Source: Pleodorina starrii
Taxonomy: Eukaryota > Chlorophyta > Chlorophyceae > Chlamydomonadales > Volvocaceae
Reading direction: 5' to 3'
DNA length: 64,000 nt
Assembly (NCBI GenBank): GCA_030267565.1
Contig: BRXU01000021.1
Span: 2,202,501-2,266,500 of the forward strand
Below the pieces are notes generated by a model. The model had not been told where the DNA came from. It ran no database searches and saw only the letters and a program-made list of their open reading frames with translations. The first letter of the stretch is position 1. Every line of letters begins with the position of its first letter. The position numbers and the translations under genes were made by a program. This document shows positions 1 through 11,899 of this stretch, in pieces.

Positions 1-3000
1 GGTCTGGTCTGGTCTGGTCTGGTCTGGTCTGGTCTGGTCTGGTCTGGTCTGGTCTGGTCTGGTCTGGTCTGGTCTGGTCTGGTCTGGTCTGGTCTGGTCT
101 GGTCTGGTCTGGTCTGGTCTGGTCTGGTCTGGTCTGGTCTGGTCTGGTCTGGTCTGGTCTGGTCTGGTCTGGTCTGGTCTGGTCTGGTCTGGTCTGGTCT
201 GGTCTGGTCTGGTCTGGTCTGGTCTGGTCTGGTCTGTGATGGTCTGGTCTGGTCTGGTCTGGTCTGGTCTGGTCTGGTCTGGTCTGGTCTGGTCTGGTCT
301 GGTCTGGTCTGGTCTGGTCTGGTCTGGTCTGGTCTGGTCTGGTCTGGTCTGGTCTGGTCTGGTCTGGTCTGGTCTGGTCTGGTCTGGTCTGGTCTGGTCT
401 GGTCTGGTCTGGTCTGGTCTGGTCTGGTCTGGTCTGGTCTGGTCTGGTCTGGTCTGGTCTGGTCTGGTCTGGTCTGGTCTGGTCTGGTCTGGTCTGGTCT
501 GGTCTGGTCTGGTCTGGTCTGGTCTGGTCTGGTCTGGTCTGGTCTGGTCTGGTCTGGTCTGGTCTGGTCTGGTCTGGTCTGGTCTGGTCTGGTCTGGTCT
601 GGTCTGGTCTGGTCTGGTCTGGTCTGGTCTGGTCTGGTCTGGTCTGGTCTGGTCTGGTCTGGTCTGGTCTGGTCTGGTCTGGTCTGGTCTGGTCTGGTCT
701 GGTCTGGTCTGGTCTGGTCTGGTCTGGTCTGGTCTGGTCTGGTCTGGTCTGGTCTGGTCTGGTCTGGTCTGGTCTGGTCTGGTCTGGTCTGGTCTGGTCT
801 GGTCTGGTCTGGTCTGGTCTGGTCTGGTCTGGTCTGGTCTGGTCTGGTCTGGTCTGGTCTGGTCTGGTCTGGTCTGGTCTGGTCTGGTCTGGTCTGGTCT
901 GGTCTGGTCTGGTCTGGTCTGGTCTGGTCTGGTCTGGTCTGGTCTGGTCTGGTCTGGTCTGGTCTGGTCTGGTCTGGTCTGGTCTGGTCTGGTCTGGTCT
1001 GGTCTGGTCTGGTCTGGTCTGGTCTGGTCTGGTCTGGTCTGGTCTGGTCTGGTCTGGTCTGGTCTGGTCTGGTCTGGTCTGGTCTGGTCTGGTCTGGTCT
1101 GGTCTGGTCTGGTCTGGTCTGGTCTGGTCTGGTCTGGTCTGGTCTGGTCTGGTCTGGTCTGGTCTGGTCTGGTCTGGTCTGGTCTGGTCTGGTCTGGTCT
1201 GGTCTGGTCTGGTCTGGTCTGGTCTGGTCTGGTCTGGTCTGGTCTGGTCTGGTCTGGTCTGGTCTGGTCTGGTCTGGTCTGGTCTGGTCTGGTCTGGTCT
1301 GGTCTGGTCTGGTCTGGTCTGGTCTGGTCTGGTCTGGTCTGGTCTGGTCTGGTCTGGTCTGGTCTGGTCTGGTCTGGTCTGGTCTGGTCTGGTCTGGTCT
1401 GGTCTGGTCTGGTCTGGTCTGGTCTGGTCTGGTCTGGTCTGGTCTGGTCTGGTCTGGTCTGGTCTGGTCTGGTCTGGTCTGGTCTGGTCTGGTCTGGTCT
1501 GGTCTGGTCTGGTCTGGTCTGGTCTGGTCTGGTCTGGTCTGGTCTGGTCTGGTCTGGTCTGGTCTGGTCTGGTCTGGTCTGGTCTGGTCTGGTCTGGTCT
1601 GGTCTGGTCTGGTCTGGTCTGGTCTGGTCTGGTCTGGTCTGGTCTGGTCTGGTCTGGTCTGGTCTGGTCTGGTCTGGTCTGGTCTGGTCTGGTCTGGTCT
1701 GGTCTGGTCTGGTCTGGTCTGGTCTGGTCTGGTCTGGTCTGGTCTGGTCTGGTCTGGTCTGGTCTGGTCTGGTCTGGTCTGGTTTGGTCTGGTCTGGTCT
1801 GGTCTGGTCTGGTCTGGTCTGGTCTGGTCTGGTCTGGTCTGGTCTGGTCTGGTCTGGTCTGGTCTGGTCTGGTCTGGTCTGGTCTGGTCTGGTCTGGTCT
1901 GGTCTGGTCTGGTCTGGTCTGGTCTGGTCTGGTCTGGTCTGGTCTGGTCTGGTCTGGTCTGGTCTGGTCTGGTCTGGTCTGGTCTGGTCTGGTCTGGTCT
2001 GGTCTGGTCTGGTCTGGTCTGGTCTGGTCTGGTCTGGTCTGGTCTGGTCTGGTCTGGTCTGGTCTGGTCTGGTCTGGTCTGGTCTGGTCTGGTCTGGTCT
2101 GGTCTGGTCTGGTCTGGTCTGGTCTGGTCTGGTCTGGTCTGGTCTGGTCTGGTCTGGTCTGGTCTGGTCTGGTCTGGTCTGGTCTGGTCTGGTCTGGTCT
2201 GGTCTGGTCTGGTCTGGTCTGGTCTGGTCTGGTCTGGTCTGGTCTGGTCTGGTCTGGTCTGGTCTGGTCTGGTCTGGTCTGGTCTGGTCTGGTCTGGTCT
2301 GGTCTGGTCTGGTCTGGTCTGGTCTGGTCTGGTCTGGTCTGGTCTGGTCTGGTCTGGTCTGGTCTGGTCTGGTCTGGTCTGGTCTGGTCTGGTCTGGTCT
2401 GGTCTGGTCTGGTCTGGTCTGGTCTGGTCTGGTCTGGTCTGGTCTGGTCTGGTCTGGTCTGGTCTGGTCTGGTCTGGTCTGGTCTGGTCTGGTCTGGTCT
2501 GGTCTGGTCTGGTCTGGTCTGGTCTGGTCTGGTCTGGTCTGGTCTGGTCTGGTCTGGTCTGGTCTGGTCTGGTCTGGTCTGGTCTGGTCTGGTCTGGTCT
2601 GGTCTGGTCTGGTCTGGTCTGGTCTGGTCTGGTCTGGTCTGGTCTGGTCTGGTCTGGTCTGGTCTGGTCTGGTCTGGTCTGGTCTGGTCTGGTCTGGTCT
2701 GGTCTGGTCTGGTCTGGTCTGGTCTGGTCTGGTCTGGTCTGGTCTGGTCTGGTCTGGTCTGGTCTGGTCTGGTCTGGTCTGGTCTGGTCTGGTCTGGTCT
2801 GGTCTGGTCTGGTCTGGTCTGGTCTGGTCTGGTCTGGTCTGGTCTGGTCTGGTCTGGTCTGGTCTGGTCTGGTCTGGTCTGGTCTGGTCTGGTCTGGTCT
2901 GGTCTGGTCTGGTCTGGTCTGGTCTGGTCTGGTCTGGTCTGGTCTGGTCTGGTCTGGTCTGGTCTGGTCTGGTCTGGTCTGGTCTGGTCTGGTCTGGTCT

Positions 3001-3670
3001 GGTCTGGTCTGGTCTGGTCTGGTCTGGTCTGGTCTGGTCTGGTCTGGTCTGGTCTGGTCTGGTCTGGTCTGGTCTGGTCTGGTCTGGTCTGGTCTGGTCT
3101 GGTCTGGTCTGGTCTGGTCTGGTCTGGTCTGGTCTGGTCTGGTCTGGTCTGGTCTGGTCTGGTCTGGTCTGGTCTGGTCTGGTCTGGTCTGGTCTGGTCT
3201 GGTCTGGTCTGGTCTGGTCTGGTCTGGTCTGGTCTGGTCTGGTCTGGTCTGGTCTGGTCTGGTCTGGTCTGGTCTGGTCTGGTCTGGTCTGGTCTGGTCT
3301 GGTCTGGTCTGGTCTGGTCTGGTCTGGTCTGGTCTGGTCTGGTCTGGTCTGGTCTGGTCTGGTCTGGTCTGGTCTGGTCTGGTCTGGTCTGGTCTGGTCT
3401 GGTCTGGTCTGGTCTGGTCTGGTCTGGTCTGGTCTGGTCTGGTCTGGTCTGGTCTGGTCTGGTCTGGTCTGGTCTGGTCTGGTCTGGTCTGGTCTGGTCT
3501 GGTCTGGTCTGGTCTGGTCTGGTCTGGTCTGGTCTGGTCTGGTCTGGTCTGGTCTGGTCTGGTCTGGTCTGGTCTGGTCTGGTCTGGTCTGGTCTGGTCT
3601 GGTCTGGTCTGGTCTGGTCTGGTCTGGTCTGGTCTGGTCTGGTCTGGTCTGGTCTGGTCTGGTCTGGTCT
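1..3670. repeat. Pentamer satellite, (GGTCT)n domain
   Basis: About 730 nearly perfect head-to-tail copies of the 5-bp unit GGTCT. The only interruptions I saw are an irregular GTGAT at about 236-240 and a C-to-T change at 1784. The satellite runs off the left edge, so its full size is unknown. It is read open in several frames only because a 5-bp unit without a stop repeats every 15 bases; it is not a gene. Confidence 0.98.
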
Positions 3671-4130
3671 GCTCTGGTCTGCTCTGGTCTGCTCTGGTCT
3701 GCTCTGGTCTGGTCTGCTCTGGTCTGCTCTGGTCTGCTCTGGTCTGGTCTGGTCTGGTCTGCTCTGCTCTGCTCTGCTCTGCTCTGGTCTGCTCTGCTCT
3801 GCTCTGCTCTGCTCTGCTCTGCTCTGCTCTGCTCTGCTCTGCTCTGCTCTGCTCTGCTCTGGTCTGGTCTGGTCTGGTCTGCTCTGGTCTGGTCTGGTCT
3901 GGTCTGGTCTGCTCTGGTCTGGTCTGGTCTGGTCTGGTCTGGTCTGGTCTGGTCTGGTCTGCTCTGCTCTGGTCTGGTCTGGTCTGCTCTGGTCTGCTCT
4001 GGTCTGCTCTGGTCTGCTCTGGTCTGCTCTGGTCTGGTCTGGTCTGGTCTGGTCTGGTCTGGTCTGGTCTGGTCTGGTCTGGTCTGGTCTGCTCTGGTCT
4101 GCTCTGGTCTGGTCTGGTCTGGTCTGGTCT
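3671..4130. repeat. Pentamer satellite, mixed GGTCT/GCTCT zone
   Basis: GGTCT and a variant GCTCT (G to C at position 2) are interspersed irregularly, in short blocks of either type. The first GCTCT is at 3671. This is a transition zone between homogenised domains. Confidence 0.95.
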
Positions 4131-5400
4131 GCTCTGGTCTGCTCTGGTCTGCTCTGGTCTGCTCTGGTCTGCTCTGGTCTGCTCTGGTCTGCTCTGGTCT
4201 GCTCTGGTCTGCTCTGGTCTGCTCTGGTCTGCTCTGGTCTGCTCTGGTCTGCTCTGGTCTGCTCTGGTCTGCTCTGGTCTGCTCTGGTCTGCTCTGGTCT
4301 GCTCTGGTCTGCTCTGGTCTGCTCTGGTCTGCTCTGGTCTGCTCTGGTCTGCTCTGGTCTGCTCTGGTCTGCTCTGGTCTGCTCTGGTCTGCTCTGGTCT
4401 GCTCTGGTCTGCTCTGGTCTGCTCTGGTCTGCTCTGGTCTGCTCTGGTCTGCTCTGGTCTGCTCTGGTCTGCTCTGGTCTGCTCTGGTCTGCTCTGGTCT
4501 GCTCTGGTCTGCTCTGGTCTGCTCTGGTCTGCTCTGGTCTGCTCTGGTCTGCTCTGGTCTGCTCTGGTCTGCTCTGGTCTGCTCTGGTCTGCTCTGGTCT
4601 GCTCTGGTCTGCTCTGGTCTGCTCTGGTCTGCTCTGGTCTGCTCTGGTCTGCTCTGGTCTGCTCTGGTCTGCTCTGGTCTGCTCTGGTCTGCTCTGGTCT
4701 GCTCTGGTCTGCTCTGGTCTGCTCTGGTCTGCTCTGGTCTGCTCTGGTCTGCTCTGGTCTGCTCTGGTCTGCTCTGGTCTGCTCTGGTCTGCTCTGGTCT
4801 GCTCTGGTCTGCTCTGGTCTGCTCTGGTCTGCTCTGGTCTGCTCTGGTCTGCTCTGGTCTGCTCTGGTCTGCTCTGGTCTGCTCTGGTCTGCTCTGGTCT
4901 GCTCTGGTCTGCTCTGGTCTGCTCTGGTCTGCTCTGGTCTGCTCTGGTCTGCTCTGGTCTGCTCTGGTCTGCTCTGGTCTGCTCTGGTCTGCTCTGGTCT
5001 GCTCTGGTCTGCTCTGGTCTGCTCTGGTCTGCTCTGGTCTGCTCTGGTCTGCTCTGGTCTGCTCTGGTCTGCTCTGGTCTGCTCTGGTCTGCTCTGGTCT
5101 GCTCTGGTCTGCTCTGGTCTGCTCTGGTCTGCTCTGGTCTGCTCTGGTCTGCTCTGGTCTGCTCTGGTCTGCTCTGGTCTGCTCTGGTCTGCTCTGGTCT
5201 GCTCTGGTCTGCTCTGGTCTGCTCTGGTCTGCTCTGGTCTGCTCTGGTCTGCTCTGGTCTGCTCTGGTCTGCTCTGGTCTGCTCTGGTCTGCTCTGGTCT
5301 GCTCTGGTCTGCTCTGGTCTGCTCTGGTCTGCTCTGGTCTGCTCTGGTCTGCTCTGGTCTGCTCTGGTCTGCTCTGGTCTGCTCTGGTCTGCTCTGGTCT
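4131..5400. repeat. 10-bp higher-order satellite, (GCTCT GGTCT)n
   Basis: The two pentamer variants alternate strictly for 127 consecutive 10-bp dimers. This is a secondary repeat unit built from the two flanking monomer types, showing that a dimer was itself amplified. Confidence 0.97.
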
Positions 5401-5945
5401 GCTCTGCTCTGCTCTGCTCTGCTCTGGTCTGCTCTGCTCTGCTCTGGTCTGCTCTGGTCTGCTCTGGTCTGCTCTGGTCTGCTCTGGTCTGCTCTGGTCT
5501 GCTCTGGTCTGCTCTGGTCTGCTCTGGTCTGCTCTGGTCTGCTCTGGTCTGCTCTGCTCTGGTCTGCTCTGCTCTGGTCTGCTCTGCTCTGGTCTGGTCT
5601 GCTCTGGTCTGGTCTGCTCTGGTCTGCTCTGCTCTGCTCTGGTCTGCTCTGCTCTGCTCTGCTCTGCTCTGGTCTGCTCTGGTCTGGTCTGGTCTGGTCT
5701 GGTCTGGTCTGGTCTGGTCTGGTCTGGTCTGGTCTGGTCTGGTCTGGTCTGGTCTGGTCTGGTCTGGTCTGGTCTGGTCTGGTCTGCTCTGGTCTGCTCT
5801 GGTCTGGTCTGCTCTGGTCTGGTCTGCTCTGGTCTGGTCTGCTCTGGTCTGGTCTGCTCTGGTCTGGTCTGCTCTGCTCTGGTCTGCTCTGCTCTGGTCA
5901 GCTCTGCTCTGGTCTGCTCTGCTCTGCTCTGCTCTGCTCTGGTCT
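5401..5945. repeat. Second mixed GGTCT/GCTCT zone
   Basis: Irregular mixture of the two monomers, with a short run of dimers (about 5461-5550), a run of pure GGTCT (about 5690-5785) and one T-to-A change at 5900. The last GGTCT monomer ends at 5945. Confidence 0.95.
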
Positions 5946-8900
5946 GCTCTGCTCTGCTCTGCTCTGCTCTGCTCTGCTCTGCTCTGCTCTGCTCTGCTCT
6001 GCTCTGCTCTGCTCTGCTCTGCTCTGCTCTGCTCTGCTCTGCTCTGCTCTGCTCTGCTCTGCTCTGCTCTGCTCTGCTCTGCTCTGCTCTGCTCTGCTCT
6101 GCTCTGCTCTGCTCTGCTCTGCTCTGCTCTGCTCTGCTCTGCTCTGCTCTGCTCTGCTCTGCTCTGCTCTGCTCTGCTCTGCTCTGCTCTGCTCTGCTCT
6201 GCTCTGCTCTGCTCTGCTCTGCTCTGCTCTGCTCTGCTCTGCTCTGCTCTGCTCTGCTCTGCTCTGCTCTGCTCTGCTCTGCTCTGCTCTGCTCTGCTCT
6301 GCTCTGCTCTGCTCTGCTCTGCTCTGCTCTGCTCTGCTCTGCTCTGCTCTGCTCTGCTCTGCTCTGCTCTGCTCTGCTCTGCTCTGCTCTGCTCTGCTCT
6401 GCTCTGCTCTGCTCTGCTCTGCTCTGCTCTGCTCTGCTCTGCTCTGCTCTGCTCTGCTCTGCTCTGCTCTGCTCTGCTCTGCTCTGCTCTGCTCTGCTCT
6501 GCTCTGCTCTGCTCTGCTCTGCTCTGCTCTGCTCTGCTCTGCTCTGCTCTGCTCTGCTCTGCTCTGCTCTGCTCTGCTCTGCTCTGCTCTGCTCTGCTCT
6601 GCTCTGCTCTGCTCTGCTCTGCTCTGCTCTGCTCTGCTCTGCTCTGCTCTGCTCTGCTCTGCTCTGCTCTGCTCTGCTCTGCTCTGCTCTGCTCTGCTCT
6701 GCTCTGCTCTGCTCTGCTCTGCTCTGCTCTGCTCTGCTCTGCTCTGCTCTGCTCTGCTCTGCTCTGCTCTGCTCTGCTCTGCTCTGCTCTGCTCTGCTCT
6801 GCTCTGCTCTGCTCTGCTCTGCTCTGCTCTGCTCTGCTCTGCTCTGCTCTGCTCTGCTCTGCTCTGCTCTGCTCTGCTCTGCTCTGCTCTGCTCTGCTCT
6901 GCTCTGCTCTGCTCTGCTCTGCTCTGCTCTGCTCTGCTCTGCTCTGCTCTGCTCTGCTCTGCTCTGCTCTGCTCTGCTCTGCTCTGCTCTGCTCTGCTCT
7001 GCTCTGCTCTGCTCTGCTCTGCTCTGCTCTGCTCTGCTCTGCTCTGCTCTGCTCTGCTCTGCTCTGCTCTGCTCTGCTCTGCTCTGCTCTGCTCTGCTCT
7101 GCTCTGCTCTGCTCTGCTCTGCTCTGCTCTGCTCTGCTCTGCTCTGCTCTGCTCTGCTCTGCTCTGCTCTGCTCTGCTCTGCTCTGCTCTGCTCTGCTCT
7201 GCTCTGCTCTGCTCTGCTCTGCTCTGCTCTGCTCTGCTCTGCTCTGCTCTGCTCTGCTCTGCTCTGCTCTGCTCTGCTCTGCTCTGCTCTGCTCTGCTCT
7301 GCTCTGCTCTGCTCTGCTCTGCTCTGCTCTGCTCTGCTCTGCTCTGCTCTGCTCTGCTCTGCTCTGCTCTGCTCTGCTCTGCTCTGCTCTGCTCTGCTCT
7401 GCTCTGCTCTGCTCTGCTCTGCTCTGCTCTGCTCTGCTCTGCTCTGCTCTGCTCTGCTCTGCTCTGCTCTGCTCTGCTCTGCTCTGCTCTGCTCTGCTCT
7501 GCTCTGCTCTGCTCTGCTCTGCTCTGCTCTGCTCTGCTCTGCTCTGCTCTGCTCTGCTCTGCTCTGCTCTGCTCTGCTCTGCTCTGCTCTGCTCTGCTCT
7601 GCTCTGCTCTGCTCTGCTCTGCTCTGCTCTGCTCTGCTCTGCTCTGCTCTGCTCTGCTCTGCTCTGCTCTGCTCTGCTCTGCTCTGCTCTGCTCTGCTCT
7701 GCTCTGCTCTGCTCTGCTCTGCTCTGCTCTGCTCTGCTCTGCTCTGCTCTGCTCTGCTCTGCTCTGCTCTGCTCTGCTCTGCTCTGCTCTGCTCTGCTCT
7801 GCTCTGCTCTGCTCTGCTCTGCTCTGCTCTGCTCTGCTCTGCTCTGCTCTGCTCTGCTCTGCTCTGCTCTGCTCTGCTCTGCTCTGCTCTGCTCTGCTCT
7901 GCTCTGCTCTGCTCTGCTCTGCTCTGCTCTGCTCTGCTCTGCTCTGCTCTGCTCTGCTCTGCTCTGCTCTGCTCTGCTCTGCTCTGCTCTGCTCTGCTCT
8001 GCTCTGCTCTGCTCTGCTCTGCTCTGCTCTGCTCTGCTCTGCTCTGCTCTGCTCTGCTCTGCTCTGCTCTGCTCTGCTCTGCTCTGCTCTGCTCTGCTCT
8101 GCTCTGCTCTGCTCTGCTCTGCTCTGCTCTGCTCTGCTCTGCTCTGCTCTGCTCTGCTCTGCTCTGCTCTGCTCTGCTCTGCTCTGCTCTGCTCTGCTCT
8201 GCTCTGCTCTGCTCTGCTCTGCTCTGCTCTGCTCTGCTCTGCTCTGCTCTGCTCTGCTCTGCTCTGCTCTGCTCTGCTCTGCTCTGCTCTGCTCTGCTCT
8301 GCTCTGCTCTGCTCTGCTCTGCTCTGCTCTGCTCTGCTCTGCTCTGCTCTGCTCTGCTCTGCTCTGCTCTGCTCTGCTCTGCTCTGCTCTGCTCTGCTCT
8401 GCTCTGCTCTGCTCTGCTCTGCTCTGCTCTGCTCTGCTCTGCTCTGCTCTGCTCTGCTCTGCTCTGCTCTGCTCTGCTCTGCTCTGCTCTGCTCTGCTCT
8501 GCTCTGCTCTGCTCTGCTCTGCTCTGCTCTGCTCTGCTCTGCTCTGCTCTGCTCTGCTCTGCTCTGCTCTGCTCTGCTCTGCTCTGCTCTGCTCTGCTCT
8601 GCTCTGCTCTGCTCTGCTCTGCTCTGCTCTGCTCTGCTCTGCTCTGCTCTGCTCTGCTCTGCTCTGCTCTGCTCTGCTCTGCTCTGCTCTGCTCTGCTCT
8701 GCTCTGCTCTGCTCTGCTCTGCTCTGCTCTGCTCTGCTCTGCTCTGCTCTGCTCTGCTCTGCTCTGCTCTGCTCTGCTCTGCTCTGCTCTGCTCTGCTCT
8801 GCTCTGCTCTGCTCTGCTCTGCTCTGCTCTGCTCTGCTCTGCTCTGCTCTGCTCTGCTCTGCTCTGCTCTGCTCTGCTCTGCTCTGCTCTGCTCTGCTCT

Positions 8901-11215
8901 GCTCTGCTCTGCTCTGCTCTGCTCTGCTCTGCTCTGCTCTGCTCTGCTCTGCTCTGCTCTGCTCTGCTCTGCTCTGCTCTGCTCTGCTCTGCTCTGCTCT
9001 GCTCTGCTCTGCTCTGCTCTGCTCTGCTCTGCTCTGCTCTGCTCTGCTCTGCTCTGCTCTGCTCTGCTCTGCTCTGCTCTGCTCTGCTCTGCTCTGCTCT
9101 GCTCTGCTCTGCTCTGCTCTGCTCTGCTCTGCTCTGCTCTGCTCTGCTCTGCTCTGCTCTGCTCTGCTCTGCTCTGCTCTGCTCTGCTCTGCTCTGCTCT
9201 GCTCTGCTCTGCTCTGCTCTGCTCTGCTCTGCTCTGCTCTGCTCTGCTCTGCTCTGCTCTGCTCTGCTCTGCTCTGCTCTGCTCTGCTCTGCTCTGCTCT
9301 GCTCTGCTCTGCTCTGCTCTGCTCTGCTCTGCTCTGCTCTGCTCTGCTCTGCTCTGCTCTGCTCTGCTCTGCTCTGCTCTGCTCTGCTCTGCTCTGCTCT
9401 GCTCTGCTCTGCTCTGCTCTGCTCTGCTCTGCTCTGCTCTGCTCTGCTCTGCTCTGCTCTGCTCTGCTCTGCTCTGCTCTGCTCTGCTCTGCTCTGCTCT
9501 GCTCTGCTCTGCTCTGCTCTGCTCTGCTCTGCTCTGCTCTGCTCTGCTCTGCTCTGCTCTGCTCTGCTCTGCTCTGCTCTGCTCTGCTCTGCTCTGCTCT
9601 GCTCTGCTCTGCTCTGCTCTGCTCTGCTCTGCTCTGCTCTGCTCTGCTCTGCTCTGCTCTGCTCTGCTCTGCTCTGCTCTGCTCTGCTCTGCTCTGCTCT
9701 GCTCTGCTCTGCTCTGCTCTGCTCTGCTCTGCTCTGCTCTGCTCTGCTCTGCTCTGCTCTGCTCTGCTCTGCTCTGCTCTGCTCTGCTCTGCTCTGCTCT
9801 GCTCTGCTCTGCTCTGCTCTGCTCTGCTCTGCTCTGCTCTGCTCTGCTCTGCTCTGCTCTGCTCTGCTCTGCTCTGCTCTGCTCTGCTCTGCTCTGCTCT
9901 GCTCTGCTCTGCTCTGCTCTGCTCTGCTCTGCTCTGCTCTGCTCTGCTCTGCTCTGCTCTGCTCTGCTCTGCTCTGCTCTGCTCTGCTCTGCTCTGCTCT
10001 GCTCTGCTCTGCTCTGCTCTGCTCTGCTCTGCTCTGCTCTGCTCTGCTCTGCTCTGCTCTGCTCTGCTCTGCTCTGCTCTGCTCTGCTCTGCTCTGCTCT
10101 GCTCTGCTCTGCTCTGCTCTGCTCTGCTCTGCTCTGCTCTGCTCTGCTCTGCTCTGCTCTGCTCTGCTCTGCTCTGCTCTGCTCTGCTCTGCTCTGCTCT
10201 GCTCTGCTCTGCTCTGCTCTGCTCTGCTCTGCTCTGCTCTGCTCTGCTCTGCTCTGCTCTGCTCTGCTCTGCTCTGCTCTGCTCTGCTCTGCTCTGCTCT
10301 GCTCTGCTCTGCTCTGCTCTGCTCTGCTCTGCTCTGCTCTGCTCTGCTCTGCTCTGCTCTGCTCTGCTCTGCTCTGCTCTGCTCTGCTCTGCTCTGCTCT
10401 GCTCTGCTCTGCTCTGCTCTGCTCTGCTCTGCTCTGCTCTGCTCTGCTCTGCTCTGCTCTGCTCTGCTCTGCTCTGCTCTGCTCTGCTCTGCTCTGCTCT
10501 GCTCTGCTCTGCTCTGCTCTGCTCTGCTCTGCTCTGCTCTGCTCTGCTCTGCTCTGCTCTGCTCTGCTCTGCTCTGCTCTGCTCTGCTCTGCTCTGCTCT
10601 GCTCTGCTCTGCTCTGCTCTGCTCTGCTCTGCTCTGCTCTGCTCTGCTCTGCTCTGCTCTGCTCTGCTCTGCTCTGCTCTGCTCTGCTCTGCTCTGCTCT
10701 GCTCTGCTCTGCTCTGCTCTGCTCTGCTCTGCTCTGCTCTGCTCTGCTCTGCTCTGCTCTGCTCTGCTCTGCTCTGCTCTGCTCTGCTCTGCTCTGCTCT
10801 GCTCTGCTCTGCTCTGCTCTGCTCTGCTCTGCTCTGCTCTGCTCTGCTCTGCTCTGCTCTGCTCTGCTCTGCTCTGCTCTGCTCTGCTCTGCTCTGCTCT
10901 GCTCTGCTCTGCTCTGCTCTGCTCTGCTCTGCTCTGCTCTGCTCTGCTCTGCTCTGCTCTGCTCTGCTCTGCTCTGCTCTGCTCTGCTCTGCTCTGCTCT
11001 GCTCTGCTCTGCTCTGCTCTGCTCTGCTCTGCTCTGCTCTGCTCTGCTCTGCTCTGCTCTGCTCTGCTCTGCTCTGCTCTGCTCTGCTCTGCTCTGCTCT
11101 GCTCTGCTCTGCTCTGCTCTGCTCTGCTCTGCTCTGCTCTGCTCTGCTCTGCTCTGCTCTGCTCTGCTCTGCTCTGCTCTGCTCTGCTCTGCTCTGCTCT
11201 GCTCTGCTCTGCTCT
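5946..11215. repeat. Pentamer satellite, (GCTCT)n domain
   Basis: About 1054 copies of GCTCT, with no substitution that I could see. The complementary strand reads (AGAGC)n. It ends abruptly at GGATAAGG (11216 on), immediately before a tRNA-like segment. It is more homogeneous than the GGTCT domain, which suggests the most recent expansion. Confidence 0.98.
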
Positions 11216-11221
11216 GGATAA

Positions 11222-11299
11222 GGTCTGGTCTGGTCTGGCCTGGATAAGACACTACCGGCGTTACGGTTAAGGTCCTGGGTTCGATTCCCGGGGAGACCC
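11222..11299 (+). other. tRNA-like fragment (SINE head or tRNA pseudogene) at satellite edge
   Basis: A perfect RNA polymerase III B-box, GGTTCGATTCC, lies at 11278-11288. Around it a 5-bp T-stem folds (CTGGG at 11275-11279 with CCCGG at 11287-11291) with a 7-nt loop. The following GGAGACC (11292-11298) can pair over 5 bp with GGTCT at the 5' side (11222-11226). A D-arm-like GTCT...AGAC also forms. The anticodon arm is imperfect (4-bp stem, 6-nt loop) and the acceptor has two mismatches, so I do not call a functional tRNA. A tRNA-derived SINE head or a tRNA pseudogene is likely. Confidence 0.45.
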
Positions 11300-11616
11300 C
11301 CGACATTGTCGGGAGCGGCGAGGTTATGGCTAGCTGCTGAGATGTGGAGTTGGGCCCCAGTTGATTGGGCAGATGACACGATTGATTGGTGGCGATCGCT
11401 GAACCCTCAGTCTCTACGGATGTCGGGTGAACGGATGAGGTGGGGTCCTAGTTGGCAGGACCAACCACCTTGGACTCTCAGTTCGTATGGCGTTGGACAG
11501 TGTGACGGTGGTGGATGGTGCTCAAAGCGAATATACTCGTGGCTGATAAAAATAGGAGGGCGGTGCCCTCATCCTAGAATGGGCCCAGAAGCCCCCCACA
11601 CTGTAACATAACATAA
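11300..11616. other. Spacer between satellite and MITE
   Basis: It begins with a 15-bp near-palindrome (CCCGACA, T, TGTCGGG at 11299-11313). An unremarkable 101-codon open frame (11306-11611) has no recognisable motif. I see no gene here. Confidence 0.5.
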
Positions 11617-11899
11617 GGCGGGGTTCACATTTGAGGCAGAAATTGGTGATGCCATAATTCTATGTGGCAGAAAGTATTAAAAGACTCAGTACGACAGCGA
11701 CTTTCTGGCACGTTTATTTTCAAGCACACGCGTGGATGAAAATAGGGAAAATGAGTCAAAAAGTCAAGAAAGCCTAGGATTTCGCATAAACCTGAGGCAA
11801 AAACTCCACGGCAATGTGAACGCATTTTGATTTTTGGACTCATTTCAGTAACGTTGTCCTTTTTCGCAGACAATTTCTGCCTCAAATGTGAACCCCGCC
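11617..11899. mobile_element. Tourist/PIF-Harbinger-like MITE
   Basis: A 283-bp non-coding element with 29-bp perfect terminal inverted repeats (11617-11645 and 11871-11899; arms begin GGCGGGGTTCACATTTGAGG). It is flanked on both sides by TAA (11614-11616 and 11900-11902), the 3-bp target duplication typical of PIF/Harbinger transposons. The interior has no transposase, so it is a non-autonomous MITE. Superfamily assignment rests on the TAA duplication and the GG-starting inverted repeat; the arms and duplication are directly visible. Confidence 0.8.

Noticed and set aside
1..11215. Telomere repeat
   Set aside because: GGTCT/GCTCT do not resemble TTTAGGG, TTTTAGGG or other known plant and algal telomere units.
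236..11221. Open frame of 3661 codons (VWSGL/CSALL repeats) and 1802-codon frame on the other strand (AEQSR repeats)
   Set aside because: Pure consequence of a 5-bp satellite without stop codons in the 15-base reading cycle; no unique sequence, motif or start context.
11222..11299. Functional tRNA gene
   Set aside because: B-box and T-arm are good, but acceptor stem has two mismatches and the anticodon arm does not form a 5-bp stem with 7-nt loop.
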